Origin: Cyathus striatus
Taxonomy: Eukaryota; Basidiomycota; Agaricomycetes; Agaricales; Nidulariaceae
Direction of reading: 5' to 3'
Assembly (NCBI GenBank): GCA_025738555.1
Contig: JAOVFP010000021.1
Location: forward strand, 434,001 to 498,000
Length of the DNA stretch: 64,000 nt
Numbering within the stretch: position 1 is the first letter of the stretch; every line of letters starts with the position of its first letter. Position numbers and translations under genes: made by a program. Of this stretch, positions 13,132-25,700 are shown one piece after another. The notes under the pieces were generated by a model. That model saw nothing but the letters and a program-made list of their open reading frames with translations. It did not search any database and was not told the DNA's origin.

Positions 13132-13209
13132 GTGGTATTGGGTCCATGTACAAATGTCCCACATGACACAGCAGCACACTGCTCTCCCCACCCCAGATCT
13201 CTCACACTC

Positions 13210-16200
13210 ATGCCTCAAAAGCATGATGTATCTCCTACAGCAGAAGCACCAGTGGCTACTCAGAAACAGTCTAAGCACTCAGTCCAGTCTCGGCCTGCAG
13301 TGAGAACTCAAGTGGCCACAAGTGAAAAAGATAAGGAAAAATTCCAACAGTTAGGATCTCAGCCTCAAAGTTCTAGCTTGCATAATACATCACGAATTAC
13401 ATCACTTAAAATTATTGACAAGGAAGGAAGGCAGAAAGTGGTGAAGGAGTTACAGCGGCATCATGACATTGACCATAGCAAACAAAATGATATAATTACC
13501 TGCAATGACTTGGTTTCTCAGGAAGTTGAACTCTGTGAAAGTAGTATTGAATTAATTGCCAATGAACAGGCAGTTCAGAATGATCCACCATTGAAATCTA
13601 AGAGGCAACGTGACCAAACATCATCAGTTAGTCTATTGTATTTTATAATGTACACATCTGATTAACTATCTAGGCAAAAATGAAAGAGTGGTTACAATAT
13701 CAGGATGAATTCCTTAATGAACTTCTTCACCATGATGGAAAAGGAGACTATTCAGATGAGGAAAAATGTTCAGCTTGCAAGAATGAAATTGGTTGTTACA
13801 AGTGTAAAGATTGCTTTAATGGTGGTTTACTCCAGTGCAAAAAATGTCTTATAGCAGGGCATGCACAATTGCCTCTGCATAGAATTGAGGTAAGATCAGT
13901 ATTTTTGGATGACATGTACTTCTTTAATATTTGGCATTGCAAAGTACTGGAATGAGTTCTATTTTGAAAGGGAAACTCTGAAGAATCTTGGACTTCATGT
14001 GCATCTTGGACATGGGGGAGCATTGTGCTCAGATCCAGTTGACACTCCCACAAATTTAGTTATTGTGGATAATACTGGGATTCATAATGTTTCAGTCTTT
14101 TTTTGTAACTGCAGCAAGCATACATCTATCCCACGATATGCTCAGCTAATGCGTGCAGGTTGGTTTCCAGCAAGTTTTGTTAGGCCACAAACTGCTTTTA
14201 CATTTGAGTGCCTTGATACATTTCATGAGCTCACACTTCAAAGCAAAACAAATCTGTATGACTGGTACCATACTCTTTGTTGAAAAACTGACAAGTGCAA
14301 GTTGGAGAATGAAAAGGTCAGTAGAAAGTAATATTAAATACACCAACTAAAATACTCAAATATAAAGAGCTGCTACAATGAATTTCGGCATGTGGTACGA
14401 ATATGGAGAATTTTATTCATGTGCAAACGTGCTGGCCGAGGTCAATTTACAGAAGGAATAAGTGGCACAAAAAATGGAGAATTGACAGTAGAATGTCCAG
14501 CATGTCCTCATCCAAATAAGAATCTTCCTAATGATTGGAAAAATTCAGAGTTATCAAAGTAAGTATAGTTTTATTAATTCTTGAATCTATCTAAGCAACA
14601 TTGAACTATTAGATTTCTGTATATTATGTATCTAGCAGTTGATGCTAATTTTAAGTTAAACTGCAAGGAACGTGGAATTAAAGATATTGAATTAATGCCT
14701 GGCTGGGGACCTTTTGTGGAAGAAGAGAGTTATCAGAAATACCTTGCAACACATAAAGAAAATCCTGAGGTGCTAAAATATTTATATGATCAAACATCAC
14801 ACTAATAGACCTATTAGATTAATACATGTGATTCTGCACATGATGCAATACTTCAAGCTGGTGTACGCTCTGCCCCAGGACATTCAGTGACTGGGACTGC
14901 ACTTGTAATTTGCTCATGACATACTTTAATCCACCAAAATGGTGCAGGTGACTTGCAAAAAGGAGAAAGGTATGAATATTTCATTATAAAAATAACTAAT
15001 CTACTATACTTTATACAGATATTGTAATGTGGATTACATTTTATTCTCTGCTCTAACTGGTGTTTTACTTCTATGGATTATGATTACATATGACATTGGA
15101 TGTCAATGGTCAAAGAACATGAGAAAACGAATGGAAAAATTTCCTGAGGAAATGCAAATTCCTTCTAATACAAAGATTGATATTGGAGTTCCATCTTGGC
15201 ATATAAATGGACATGGAAGTTCATGCCGCAGCAACTTTGCTTTGGCATACTTTCCAGGAGCTGGTCGTACTTGTGGGGAGGAAGTTGAGACAACATGGTC
15301 AAGTAGTAATCTTCTTTGTCCAAGTACATGAGAAATGGGACCAGCAGCTCAACATGAGGTATTAAATGATCAATGGAGTAGTTGGAATTTTCAAAAGACA
15401 ATTGGATTTCATATGTGTTTAAATTTGTTGTTGAACTACATAATTAATAAATTCAATTCAGGTTTGCATTTTGTTAGGAGATTTAATGAAGCAATATTAA
15501 TGAGTGAAAAACACAGAGAAATTTTTGATAAATTTAACTTGACCTTTTCATCTCCCTTAACAAAAAAATGGGAAGAAGAAATATTAGCATGGAATATAGA
15601 TCATAAGGGCCCAAATCCATATGAAGAGCCTGAGTGCAGTAAGTATACAAATTTTGGTTTAAATGAAGTCTAATATATTGCTAGCTACTACATTGCAAGA
15701 TGTTCAACTAGAACTAACTCATGAGGAGAGTGCTGCATCTGAAAAAGGAATAGTTTCAAAACATAAAATGACATTAACTAAATTTTTGTTCCTTGCATTG
15801 GAGCTTGAAGAACAACAGTAGGTTACAATTTTAACTTTATATATATATATCTCATTTTATTACTTAGAAGTGTATTGAAGTTTGAAATTTCGAAATTGAA
15901 AAAGAATTTATCATCAAGACACCTAGCTGATCTTCAAGATAAACAGAATGCTCTAGTATCACGAATTCAAAAATGGCAAGAGGTTCAATTATCTTATATG
16001 CCAGAAGCAGCTACTGTGATAATCCCTGCAATAAAAGCACTACATGAGATTGGATCTTCTGATATAACCACAAACACTATTAAAATTGAGATCCTTCCAC
16101 TATATCTTCCATCATCACTTTCCACTGAGCTGTGCTCTATTTCTACAATAAAGAAAGTAGCAGATTCAGAACTAAGATTGCGAATTGCACAGGCAAAAGA

Positions 16201-17089
16201 TGCATTAGCTGATGTTTGATGTCAAAGAAGAATTATTTCAACTCTAAAAGAGTTTAAGAGACTGAACACATCTGGAACAGGAAATAAATCTAATACCCAT
16301 GTGTGATCTTTGTATCAGCATTTTGAAAACAAAACACAATGCAGTGCAGACAGGTATCAAGCAGCTCATACAGCACTTACTGTTCTTGATCCAAAAGGAA
16401 ATTGGCAGGAAAATTTACTTGAGCTTAAACCAGAGGATATTCGAGGGCCTGGGAAAGATCCAGATAATCCTTCAAGTGGTGGTTGATATGAGATGTCATG
16501 GATATGGATGGTTTCTAATAATACCTCAGGAAATAATGATGATGGTGTTAATGAAAGCCTTAAAGTGGAATGGGCTAAATCACATGCAAGAAGAGACAGA
16601 TGGGCTGAAGAATTACTTATTCTGAGTGAAGAAATGCGATGAATTATTGCATACTATAAATGGAAAGAGGACTGGTGGAGGACTATAAGTGATACTAGAG
16701 AGTATAACTTTAAGGTTGGGCTTGACATCAGACAAGGAGTCACAGCTTATGCACTAAAACAAGCTGCATTATGTTATAGGCTAGCACAGAGCTGTATGGA
16801 ATAGTGGTTGCCCATGTTTAAAAAACATAATTATTATCCAGATTGGACAAAGGAATATATAGATTTGTCAGTATTGTCATCAAAGGATTACTCTATATTG
16901 GAGAGTACAAAGTCTGGAATGAGTGAAGACATGGTAGATGAAGATATGGAAGATAATGATATGGAAGACCAAGATATGGAGGATAGTGATATAGAAGATG
17001 ATGATATAAATGGGGAAATTTATATGGATGATCTAGTAGTAGATGCAGATACATATGAGCCAATTGATAGATATGAGATAGAAGATTAG
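13210..17089 (+). pseudogene. KDZ transposase with CxC zinc cluster
   Basis: Multi-exon transposase gene. Exon 1 runs from the ATG at 13210 to 13626, intron 13627-13673, exon 2 13674-13889, intron 13890-13944; further short GT-AG introns follow. Exon 2 has the Cys cluster (CSACKNEIGCYKCKDC, then CKKCLIAGH), the CxC module that precedes KDZ transposases. Next come DTFHELTLQSK, SAHDAILQAGVRS, and the RNase H-like core with TYDIGCQW (acidic residue, about 15083) and GEEVETTWS (acidic residue, about 15280). The protein ends in an acidic tail with repeated MEDxDMEDxD. In-frame stops: TGA at 14281, 14917, 15329, 16217 and 16640, TAG at 16802. At most TGA sites I would expect Arg. The enzyme would mobilise the surrounding element in the nucleus; this copy is decayed but almost full length. 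Confidence 0.85.
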
Positions 17090-17164
17090 ATAAATTGTAT
17101 AATATATAGTTTTGTAAATGATGAATCAATATTAGATAAATGAGTTTTATAAGTACACATAATA

Positions 17165-18235
17165 GCATTACAATAATAAATTATAATAGAAAACAAAAAT
17201 GTAATGAGTACTTATGAGTACACATAACATTACAATATGACAGGAAATATAAATTAATGAGCACCTATGAGTAAGCATAATAGCATTATTATAATTATAG
17301 GAAGAAGAAAGTAATGAGTACTTATGAGTACCCACAATACCATTACAATAACAATAGGAAATGTAAAGTAATGAGTACTTATGAGTATTGTTAATACTAT
17401 TACAATAGAAATAGGAAATATAAAGTAATGAGTGCTTATGAGTACTCATAATACCATTACAATAACAATAGGAAATATGAAGTAATGAGCACTTATGAGT
17501 ACTCTTAATACTATTACAATAACAATAGGAAATATAAAGTAATGAGTATTTATGAGTACCCACAATACCATTACAATAACAATAGGAAATATGAAGTAAT
17601 GAGTGCTTATGAGTACTCCTAATACCATTACAATAATAATAGGAAATATGAAGTAATGAGTGCTTATGAGTACTCCTAATACTATTACAATAATAATAGC
17701 AAGCATAAAGTAATGAGTACTTATGAGTACCCATAATACCATTACAATAATAATAGAAAGCATAAAGTAATGAGTATTTATGAGTACCCACAATACCATT
17801 ACAATAACAATATGAAATATAAAGTAATGAGTGCTTATGAGTACCCATAATACCATTACAATAATAATAGAAAAAGTAATGAGTATTTATGAGTACCCAC
17901 AATACTATTACAATAACAATAGGAAATATAAAGTAATGAGTACTTATGAGTACTCCTAATACCATTACAATAAAAATAGGAAATATAAAGTAATGAGTGC
18001 TTATGAGTACTCATAATACCATTATAATAATAATAAAAAGCATAAAGTAATGAGTATTTATGAGTACCCACAATACCATTACAATGACAATAGGAAATAC
18101 AAAGTAATGAGTACTTATGATTACCCACAGTACTATTACAATAATAATAGAAAACATAAAGTAATGAGTACTTATGAGTACCCATAATACTATCACAATA
18201 ATAATAAGCATAAAGTAATGAGTACTTATGAATAG
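17165..18235 (-). repeat. Right subterminal tandem array of KDZ element
   Basis: About 20 copies of a 53-56 bp unit (AAGTAATGAGTACTTATGAG, ACCATTACAATAATAATAGG). This is the inverse of the left array at 2163-2525. Units alternate between AATAATAAT and AATAACAAT variants. The long minus-strand ORFs across it are a by-product of the period. Confidence 0.9.
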
Positions 18236-18280
18236 CCTGTATATACATATAGTATATGCCTCACTCATAAAACTCAGACC

Positions 18281-18342
18281 TTATATGATATGGGATATCA
18301 TATAACACTGCTGTTAAATGATAAATTTGGCTGACACCCCTC
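18281..18342 (-). repeat. Right terminus and hairpin of KDZ element
   Basis: Palindrome 18281-18305 (TTATATGATAT, GGG, complement), then GGCTGACACCCCTC at the end of the element, directly followed by the 7-bp duplication ATGCTGT. Confidence 0.85.
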
Positions 18343-18370
18343 ATGCTGTTCATGTTGGAATTGCAAGCCA

Positions 18371-18620
18371 TTTAATGTTACTATACCTTTGGCCTGTCAA
18401 TTTTGAAAGGGACTAGTCATCCTGGTGTCATGAGGTAGTTGTTGAATGCATTGGTGAGATAGTACTGGAGGGGGTGATAAAAATGGGTGGCTATGGCAGG
18501 GTAGTACATTGATGATGTATTGGTGGTGACAGATGGCTTCAGGGGGTCGTGAAGTGGCAGTTAATGTTACTATACCTTTGGCCTGTCAACATTGGAAGGG
18601 ACTAGTCATCCTGTTGTCAC
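18371..18620 (+). repeat. Two 60-bp direct repeats
   Basis: 18371-18432 and 18560-18620 share AATGTTACTATACCTTTGGC and GGGACTAGTCATCCTG, spaced about 189 bp apart. The flanking DNA up to 18917 holds no gene. Confidence 0.7.
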
Positions 18621-18922
18621 TATGAACAGTCTCATTCCTTTATCTCTATGTTATCCATCTTTGTATTTATTGCCTCCTAATCTTCATTTTAACCTCCTCC
18701 TTTGTGTGAACTTTCCCTAATACTACTTTCAAACAGAAAATCTGGTATTTCCATTACATCTTCCAACTACTGTTCAAAATTCTTGATGAACTCACACACT
18801 ACTGACTCCCACTCCACCTGTACCTCTTGCTGAATCCTCTATCCTCAGTCACCTTGGCCCTGATTTAATTCAATGCTTTGACTTACTGATACATATTTCA
18901 CTATTCTTTTCCTCCCTCACCA

Positions 18923-19246
18923 TGTTAGATATTCAGGGTTGCACAGCTTCTTTGACAGCTGTCACTTGTCATCTGTCATACTTGACAGTTCTGTGATTGA
19001 CAGATATGTGATTGACAGATTGACAGCTGTCTGTTACCTTAGTTACCTGGACCTTGGTTGGACTTTGGTAAATAGCCTTAGTATATATACACTCTGTAAC
19101 TTGGTAGTTGTTAACAAGTTTCCTCCCCATCTTGTGTCTGTGTCAGTGTTTGTGTCTGAGTTCTTGCACCTTTACCACTCTCTCTTTGCTCCATTATCTC
19201 ACCCTATTCTCTCATTCACTCCTCTCTATTCTTGTTACTTCTCACA
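18923..19246 (+). mobile_element. Solo LTR, family B copy 1 (324 bp)
   Basis: Begins TGTTAGATATTC and ends TTACTTCTCACA, flanked by the 5-bp duplication CACCA (18918-18922, 19247-19251). It contains inverted GACAGCTGTCA-type motifs and a TATATATACACTC stretch that may be its promoter. Other copies are at 30209-30532 and 50587-50925. Confidence 0.9.
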
Positions 19247-19435
19247 CACCATCCTCTTATTCAATTAGTGAGTCACTCCACACCACTCACTTCAATTATT
19301 CATTTCAGATTTCTATTCAACCAGTTAGCTTTTAACCCATGCCCTTCCCTCCACTTTCTTTGCCATTTTCCTTCAATCGAACTTCCATCCATTCTACTAC
19401 TTTCCTCACACCTTTAATTCACTCCAACACTCACA

Positions 19436-20553
19436 ATGCCTCCCAACTCTGCCTTGCCCTCTGCCTCATTTGCCTTCCAATCAGTTCATTACCAAGAAAT
19501 CCATGGTCATCTCATGGAATCTGGCACATATTTGGGTAATAAAGACTTTAAGGCCAATGTGAAGTGGGAGAAAATAGGCCATTGCAATAAAGTAACCGAG
19601 ATCAATGACAATGCCATTGCACTTGCATGTCCTGATCCTTCCTCCAACACTTCTGATGATTCTTCTGATCCTGCTGCTCCCACCAAAGATGAGCTTGATG
19701 ATGTTGAGGATGAATGTAATGTCCCAATTGAGCCTGAAATTGCTAGTATCATTGCCATTGTCAAAATCTCTGACAACAATTTCTTCTTTACCCCTGATGG
19801 TGGTTTCAATGGTACAAACAAGTTCACCACCAATTTCTCACAACTTGTCCTTTCCCTTTCTGGTGCTGCACCTTCTATTGAGCCTTTCAAGAGTGACTAC
19901 CCTATGGTAGTCAAAAATGTCAAGTGGCTTTTGTCCCAATCAGCCTCAAAGAAAGGAACTGAGAAACTAGGTTTCTTGGTTGGCCCTCCCACTGCTCATC
20001 ATCTCAAAGTCAGACACAAACTGTTTGAGGTAACTTCTCTTTCTTATCACCACCATTGTTGTTTATCATCATTTTTCTTAGGTTGTTCCAGAGGATCCTG
20101 ATGATTATGATGACCCAAAAGGTGATTCTGCTATTTTCTCTGTGACTTTGTAAGCTTACCACTACCCATCCCACTTAGATTGGGCCATGATAAGAAACTG
20201 GCCTGTTGTTCATGATGCTGCCTGCTCTGGCATTTCTGCCATCTTTGACAGCCACAGGGTAATCTGCCCTAAGGTTAATGACATTTGAGGTCACAGAATT
20301 CACCCCAAAGATTATTGCTCTTTGCTGAAGCATGCCACTGTGGAACTTGACTTTGAGCTCTCCCATTAGGCTTTTGAGGGTAATGGCAAAAAGGCTGCAA
20401 GAGATGTTTACTCTGCTGACCTTGCTGCAATTCATACTATTATTCCTCCTCCAAAAGGCTCCCATCAGCAAAAGTGTGACTATAACAAATTGAATCCCTG
20501 TGCTCCCCTTCATGATGGTCCTCCCTGTAAAAAGTGCTGCATTGCCAAGTAGT
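19436..20553 (+). pseudogene. Unknown protein, tandem family copy 1
   Basis: Exon 1 runs 19436-20029 from an ATG after a pyrimidine-rich leader. Introns are 20030-20081 and 20122-20178 (GT...AG), with exons 20082-20121 and 20179-20553. The protein has a core with FKANVKW, IVKISDNNFFFT and LSLSGAAPSIEPFKSDYP. The last exon (WAMIRNWPVVHDAACSGIS) ends in a Cys-rich tail (CDYNKLNPCAPLHDGPPCKKCC). Two in-frame stops, TGA at 20286 and TAG at 20367, break the last exon, although the reading continues sensibly to the stop at 20551. I do not recognise the family. The diverged copy at about 21150-21434 indicates a duplicated or repeat-borne gene. Function unknown. Confidence 0.55.
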
Positions 20554-21158
20554 ATCATCCCTCCCTCTTAGCTGTAGTACTTCTCATACCTACTTAGTTT
20601 AAAATTGTTTGATCTTTGCTTATATGTCTTAATTTGTCACTTGAACAGAATCACCAAATACATGTTACTTATTGTATATATATTCTAGAAATCTTTTCTT
20701 GGCAATTCATTTTTCTTTTCATAAGTAATCTTATACTTTGATGAGTTTCTTCCTCATCATACAGTTGTCCCTGTTAATGTCCATCTACTAATGTAATTCC
20801 TTTCCCAGCAAATTTATTCCTACCACCTTCACTTTTTTTACTAAATACACCACACTACATTCACTTCACCATTGACTTTTGCCATATGTTCCATTCCACA
20901 ATTGCCACTGAAACCTGACTTACTTTCACTCACATAATCTCTCCCATCTGCTACTGAATAAATGACTATGAATTCAGTGCTTTTATATAAATATGGGCTT
21001 TCTTATCCCCATCTCCTTCCTGCTCACCACCTTTCCCAACCATATCAACCTTATGGCAAACCTGACCTGATCTTTGCAAGACTGACTACTTCTCAATTGA
21101 TGAGCACATCAATATCATCCATCATTGGCTAATTGATTCTCCCCTGTACCTTGGCAAC

Positions 21159-21434
21159 TTGGATTTACATGCTAATGTAAAATGGGGGGACATCAATGGG
21201 GTCCACACAGTCATTTTAAACAAATCTTCACCCGATGGTCACTCTTTCATTGCCAACTTGTCTGCCATTGTAAAAATTTCCAATGAAGACTTTTTGTTCA
21301 CCCTCAAGTGTTCTTTGCATGGCACTACCACTATTTTGGATCCTGCCATCCTCACTTTGTCCCTTTCAGGCTCCACTCCTGAAATAGAACCATTCAAGAG
21401 TGATTTCCCCAATGTTATTGACAACATGAAATAG
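21159..21434 (+). pseudogene. Unknown protein, tandem family copy 2 (partial)
   Basis: Shares the core of the copy at 19436: LHANVKWGDINGVHT, IVKISNEDFLFT and SLSGSTPEIEPFKSDFP in the same order. It ends at TAG 21432-21434, exactly where copy 1 has Trp (NVKWLL), which is consistent with TGG to TAG. The true 5' end is unclear; sequence from about 21060 may belong to it. No intact reading frame continues downstream. Confidence 0.55.
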
Positions 21435-23721
21435 CTTCAATCTTTGATTCCTTCTAGTCATTTATACCATAAAACAGGATTCCAAGCAGGGCCTCCTCAT
21501 AGTTCTCGACTGGAAGTTATGCACAATTTATGTGACAAAAGTCAGAGTTGTTGTTGAGAGTTTTGGCACACAGAGGAATCACCAGGTAAAATGGTATTGT
21601 AATTCACTGTAGAAGTACATGGCTACTTGACAATTTATATACTACTAGTACATAGGAATTCCTAAATAAGAGATATCAGTAATGTAGCTGTAATAGCTAC
21701 AGTAATGTACACAAATCAAAGTAAGTCAGACTGAGTCATAGCTACTCAATGTAGCAGGTGGGATGATACAAGGTTAATACAATCCTTGGTAGCAAGAATA
21801 GGGAAGAAAATGAGAGAGAGAAATAAGAGGAAAGCATAGGTTGATAATGCTATACAGAGGCATAGGAGACAAATACACATATTGACAAGTGACTTTGGAA
21901 CCGAGTCCTACGAGGAGACCAGAGTTGTTACAATTTACTTCAGGTAGGGGTCCACATCTTATTCTTGCTCCTGTAATTAATTTCTTTGCTACTTTAGATT
22001 GTCCCTCCATCCTGTCTGAATCCTCCTCCATCAAATCCACTAGGTATTTTTCTTCCTCCTTCCCACCACTCCTACAACTTGTCCTCTAACAACCTCCCTG
22101 TAGATTGGTCTACAATCCACACCTGGCCTGTCAAATCCCCTGCTCTTTCTCACTCACTTTATTCACTTTCCTCCTCCCACTGCATTGTTCACCTTCCAGC
22201 TTATGACATGCATGATGCATGGTTACCTCATCTGCCCAGAATTCTACACCACTCACCTGCTTAATGCTACTGTTGAGCTTGTTTTTGAACTAACATATCA
22301 GTTTCACCATCATCAAACTAAATCACACCCTTCTATTTCCTTCTCTGCTCACGTCTTAGCCATTCACATCATTTCCCCCCCCCTTCCTACTAAGGTCACA
22401 CCTCAAGAGTGCAATGTTTTGCATAAATTAGATCCACTTGTAGACATTCCATTGAGCACCTATCCACATACTGCTTCCTAATAACTTTGGCATATTGTTA
22501 TTTTAAATTTTTAGTTTTTGACATTTGTATTTTCTAACCCTTCAATATTTATATTTCCCACTTCCCTCCTTTTTGGCAAGCAAGGTTTCTGCTGATGCAG
22601 TCAGCAATTCCCAGTGGACTTTTCCCAGTGAAAAGATATGACTGTTGTAAAAGAGGGTTTGAACCAAGCAACCTCTGTCATGGTCATGGTCATAAGTGTG
22701 ACAGGTAACCATACAGTAAGTCGTGACAAGTATCTCTCTTACATCGGAACTCCAACAACTCCAATTTCACTCTGCATTTAATTTGCTCTGCGTGTACTTG
22801 AAAAATTATGAATGCAACTAACAAGACCATTTCACATCTTACCACTGAAACCCCTGGAAGACCCTAGAGGGAAGGATTTGAGTTTCAGTCTTGGGATGCC
22901 ATTGATTGTGCAGATCAGAAGGAGATGGCATAAAAAGTTATAAGTATTGCTTGCCCCTCCCTCTCTTATGTCCTCTGTCCTCCCCCTCCGCTCTTTTCAG
23001 CCTTCCGCTCTTTAACTCATTCCCTCTCAGGGCTGGTGCCCACATTCTTTAATTCTTCTCTACGACCTCCTCAATTCGCAACACCCTTCGACTTTCTTAG
23101 TTCTATGCGCAAATCTTATCAACTATGTGCACATCCTCTACATCGACACTCGTCGTCGCATCTGCCCTCTTTGGGGTAGCCAATGCCCACTTGGCAGCAT
23201 GGAACAAGGGCATGTTCTGTCTCAATGTGCATCTTCTCTCCAATCCTTTATCATGCTCAGAACTAACTTTTTAAAATAGGGCTCAATGGGCATAGTAGAC
23301 TTGAACACCGCAAGCCCTGTAATGCCCCTCTACCACTCTCCAAGAATGACTGGTGGTGTACGTCCCCCCCCTCCATTGTTCATTGTTCAACATGGCTTAT
23401 CATGATCATTGTTCGGTTCATTTTAGTCCACCACATCAATGGGGTAAGCGCCTGTGTTCAACCAACTATCACCATCAACTTTTTTCCTGACATTTTCTGA
23501 CATTTCTGTTGTTGGTGACAGTGTGACAACTTTCCCCCTGCAGACAGCGACTTTCTAGAGCTGTAAGTGTCCATCCATCCCTGCATTCCCTTATACCCAA
23601 CTGACAAACATGAAACAGACCTGCAGGAGGAGACTTTACGGTTGAGATTGCATCTAACCATGCTAAGACCATGCTGTCATACAATGGCATCTACACGTCT
23701 GACTGGCCTGATGGTTCTACC
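21435..23721. other. Intergenic, no gene recognised
   Basis: Mixed composition with pyrimidine-rich runs (21930-22200, 22950-23100). A box-B-like GGTTTGAACC-type motif near 22653-22667 is discussed under rejected items. The motif ACTTTTCCCAGTGAAAAG near 22617 resembles the terminus noted at 10467. No convincing ORF. Confidence 0.4.
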
Positions 23722-23723
23722 TA

Positions 23724-25030
23724 CAGTTGGCAACAGTCAAACTCAGCAAATTTTGTACAGCTTCAATGAAATTTTTTTGCAGAAAAATAACTTCATATTC
23801 GAAATCAGAGACCTTTAAAACATACAAATAACTACTTTAGAACTTTTTTTATGGCTATGAAAAGTGGCCAAATTTTTTGGACAAAATAATAAATTGTTTG
23901 TACCCTTATCACACTGTGGGAGCATCGACATTAGTCCAGTGAAATAAAGGAATAATTTCTCATTCTCCTGGAGCAAGAACTGGTTCTATGTGCACCAACT
24001 CAGGTCCATCATAATGAACTATGCATGCTTTGAATTTCTTCATCAAAGGTAAAAAAATATTCTCTTGATAATAAACCACATCAGCTCGCTCATGACCATC
24101 CATATAAACTCCCTTTTTAACTGTAGGACCTTTTACATATTCTTTAGGGTGCTCTGTATATTATTTAAATGTCAATTGTTTGTTAGATATAATGCCCTCA
24201 TACCCTTTTTAGGAATATCCTTCTTTCTTAATTCAGGAGGCACCCATTCGTCATCACCATTGTCCAGCTCATGTGCCATATCCACCAGATTACCCACAAG
24301 ATCAATGTCCTCCCACAAGTCCTCCTCCAACTCAGCATCATCATCAGACTCTACAAGATTCTCCTCCCTCTCCCAGTCTACCCTAGTGCTATCCAACTGA
24401 ATTGGGATGTTGATGAGTGGAATGTCTGCATCATTGGAAATATCTGATGGTACCAGTGATGCCTGAGATGAATTTTGCAAGCCAGTTAAGTTGGTTTTCT
24501 GTTTTTTGGGTGGGTGACCTTGTTGTTTACTCATAGCAATAGACTATTGTTTAGTAGAAGGTGGTGTACTGTATTGCAACAGCGATAGCCTTACCTAAAT
24601 AACATATCCACTTCTCAGAGCTCTTGATAGCATATTTAAATCCGGAGCAATAACAGTTTTATCCTCTGATTGCTTGCACGCGATATCATGTGACAACAGT
24701 AAATCAGTACCAACTTCACACTTATGCAAATTTCATCGAATTTTTGCTCAACAACCACTCACATTGGAGATACAAAACTTTTAGAACAGGATCTATACGA
24801 TTAAATAATGCTAATGACACTTTATTTGAGATTTAAATAAATTTATTACAGGGTGGCCAAATTTTTGGGTGGGAAAAAAATCTATTTCTATTTTTATGAG
24901 GAACAGCTCATATGATTCACTTGAAATTGGTACTGATCGAAAGCTATTTAAAGCCTCTTTCAATCCCGAAGAAGTCCGAGGTAAAAAAAAATCGTTGATT
25001 TTTTTTGCTGAGTTTGACTGTCACCAACTG
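23724..25030 (-). mobile_element. Tc1/mariner-like element, non-autonomous (1.3 kb)
   Basis: Terminal inverted repeats begin CAGTTGG and share CAGTCAAACTCAGCAAA at both ends (23724-23752 and the complement at about 25002-25030). TA dinucleotides flank both ends (23722-23723, 25031-25032), the target signature of Tc1/mariner/IS630 elements. Inside is only the 5' part of a transposase gene on the minus strand. The interior near the ends is T-rich (GGCCAAATTTTTTGG and similar on both sides). Confidence 0.85.
23890..24534 (-). pseudogene. IS630/Tc1-like transposase, truncated
   Basis: Starts at the ATG at 24534 (MSKQQGHPPKKQK). An acidic N-terminal region (DDDAELEEDLWEDIDL, then DEWVPPELRKKD) runs to 24172. 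After a gap, VYMDGHERADVVYYQE (around 24100) and HYDGPELVHIEPVLAPGE (around 24010) follow before the frame breaks at a TGA. GxYxDGHERxD is the same motif as GMYIDGHERID in the transposase at 36806-39482. The catalytic DDE region is missing, so this copy cannot be active. Confidence 0.75.
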
Positions 25031-25700
25031 TACCCCAAGGACTACATGTGTCCCCCTTCCCTTCTACTTGATTCACCCCCATCTTGAATTCTAATTGGAC
25101 AATTGTAGAATGTCCCATCATGCATTACATCACCCAACAGTGAGCTAACTCTTTCCCAAATTCCACTATACACCATATTCACATACACATTACCAGTGCA
25201 CATGCAGAACCAGTCTATGGCAGCTGGAACTGCATTCGCCATCTCCTATGTTGTATGTCCTACACTTGTCTTGGAATCAGCACCATGTTGATGTTGTTTC
25301 CAGTCTGACATTAAACAAGCGACACCCAATAATCTTGCAGTCTTCAGTGTGTTCGTTACCAGTATGTCTTTTCCTTTCCCTTCAAATCTGTGAATTAGAA
25401 CTGAAAAATCCAAAGCACACCATGGAAACACATAACATCGTATTCTGTTCCAGCAGCAATGCCCACATGCCCTGACAGAGGATGTATCTGTGCTGTATGT
25501 CCCCCTCCCCTCCCCTCCCCTCCCTTCCCCCTACCATTTTAATCATACTATATAGTGGGGATGGGTCCCAAATGGCTGCGGCAAACCAAACATGTACCAC
25601 CAAGCCTTCAAATGCAAAGTAACAGGTGCAACATCCACAGCACCCATCGCATCGCCTCAACCTCTGGTATGGTGTGAAGATGACTCAAGTAAACATGTTA
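25031..25700. other. Unassigned, open minus-strand stretch
   Basis: Minus-strand frames between 25431 and 25042 (for example LLGVACLMSDWKQHQHG, then VPAAIDWFCMC) read somewhat like protein but carry stops and match nothing I know. A C-rich low-complexity run (CCCCTCCCCTCCC) lies at 25500-25535. Confidence 0.3.

Larger units (their letters stand above)
2056..18342 (+). mobile_element. Giant KDZ DNA transposon, GTGTCAGCC-ended
   Basis: A 16.3-kb element. The left end reads CATAAGTGTCAGCC and the right end, on the other strand, reads GAGGGGTGTCAGCC. It is flanked by a perfect 7-bp duplication ATGCTGT (2049-2055 and 18343-18349). Inside each end lie a hairpin (2091-2119; 18281-18305) and a tandem array (2163-2525; 17165-18235), in opposite orientation at the two ends. 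The KDZ transposase gene (13210-17089) reads toward the right end. A minus-strand gene of unknown function (5890-8161) and a solo LTR (4960-5620) lie inside. The element is probably immobile now, because the transposase has several in-frame stops. KDZ (Kyakuja/Dileera/Zisupton) elements are known for large size in agaricomycetes; Zisupton is, as I recall, described with 8-bp duplications, so 7 bp here is notable. Confidence 0.88.

Noticed and set aside
17168..18268. Minus-strand ORFs of 265, 136 and 130 codons
   Set aside because: They are translations of the 53-56 bp subterminal array; several frames are open at once and the protein is purely periodic.
22653..22740. tRNA gene or tRNA-derived SINE on the minus strand
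   Set aside because: There is a good box B (GGTTCAAACCC) and a possible box A, but I could not fold a cloverleaf with a 7-bp acceptor stem or a consistent anticodon arm.
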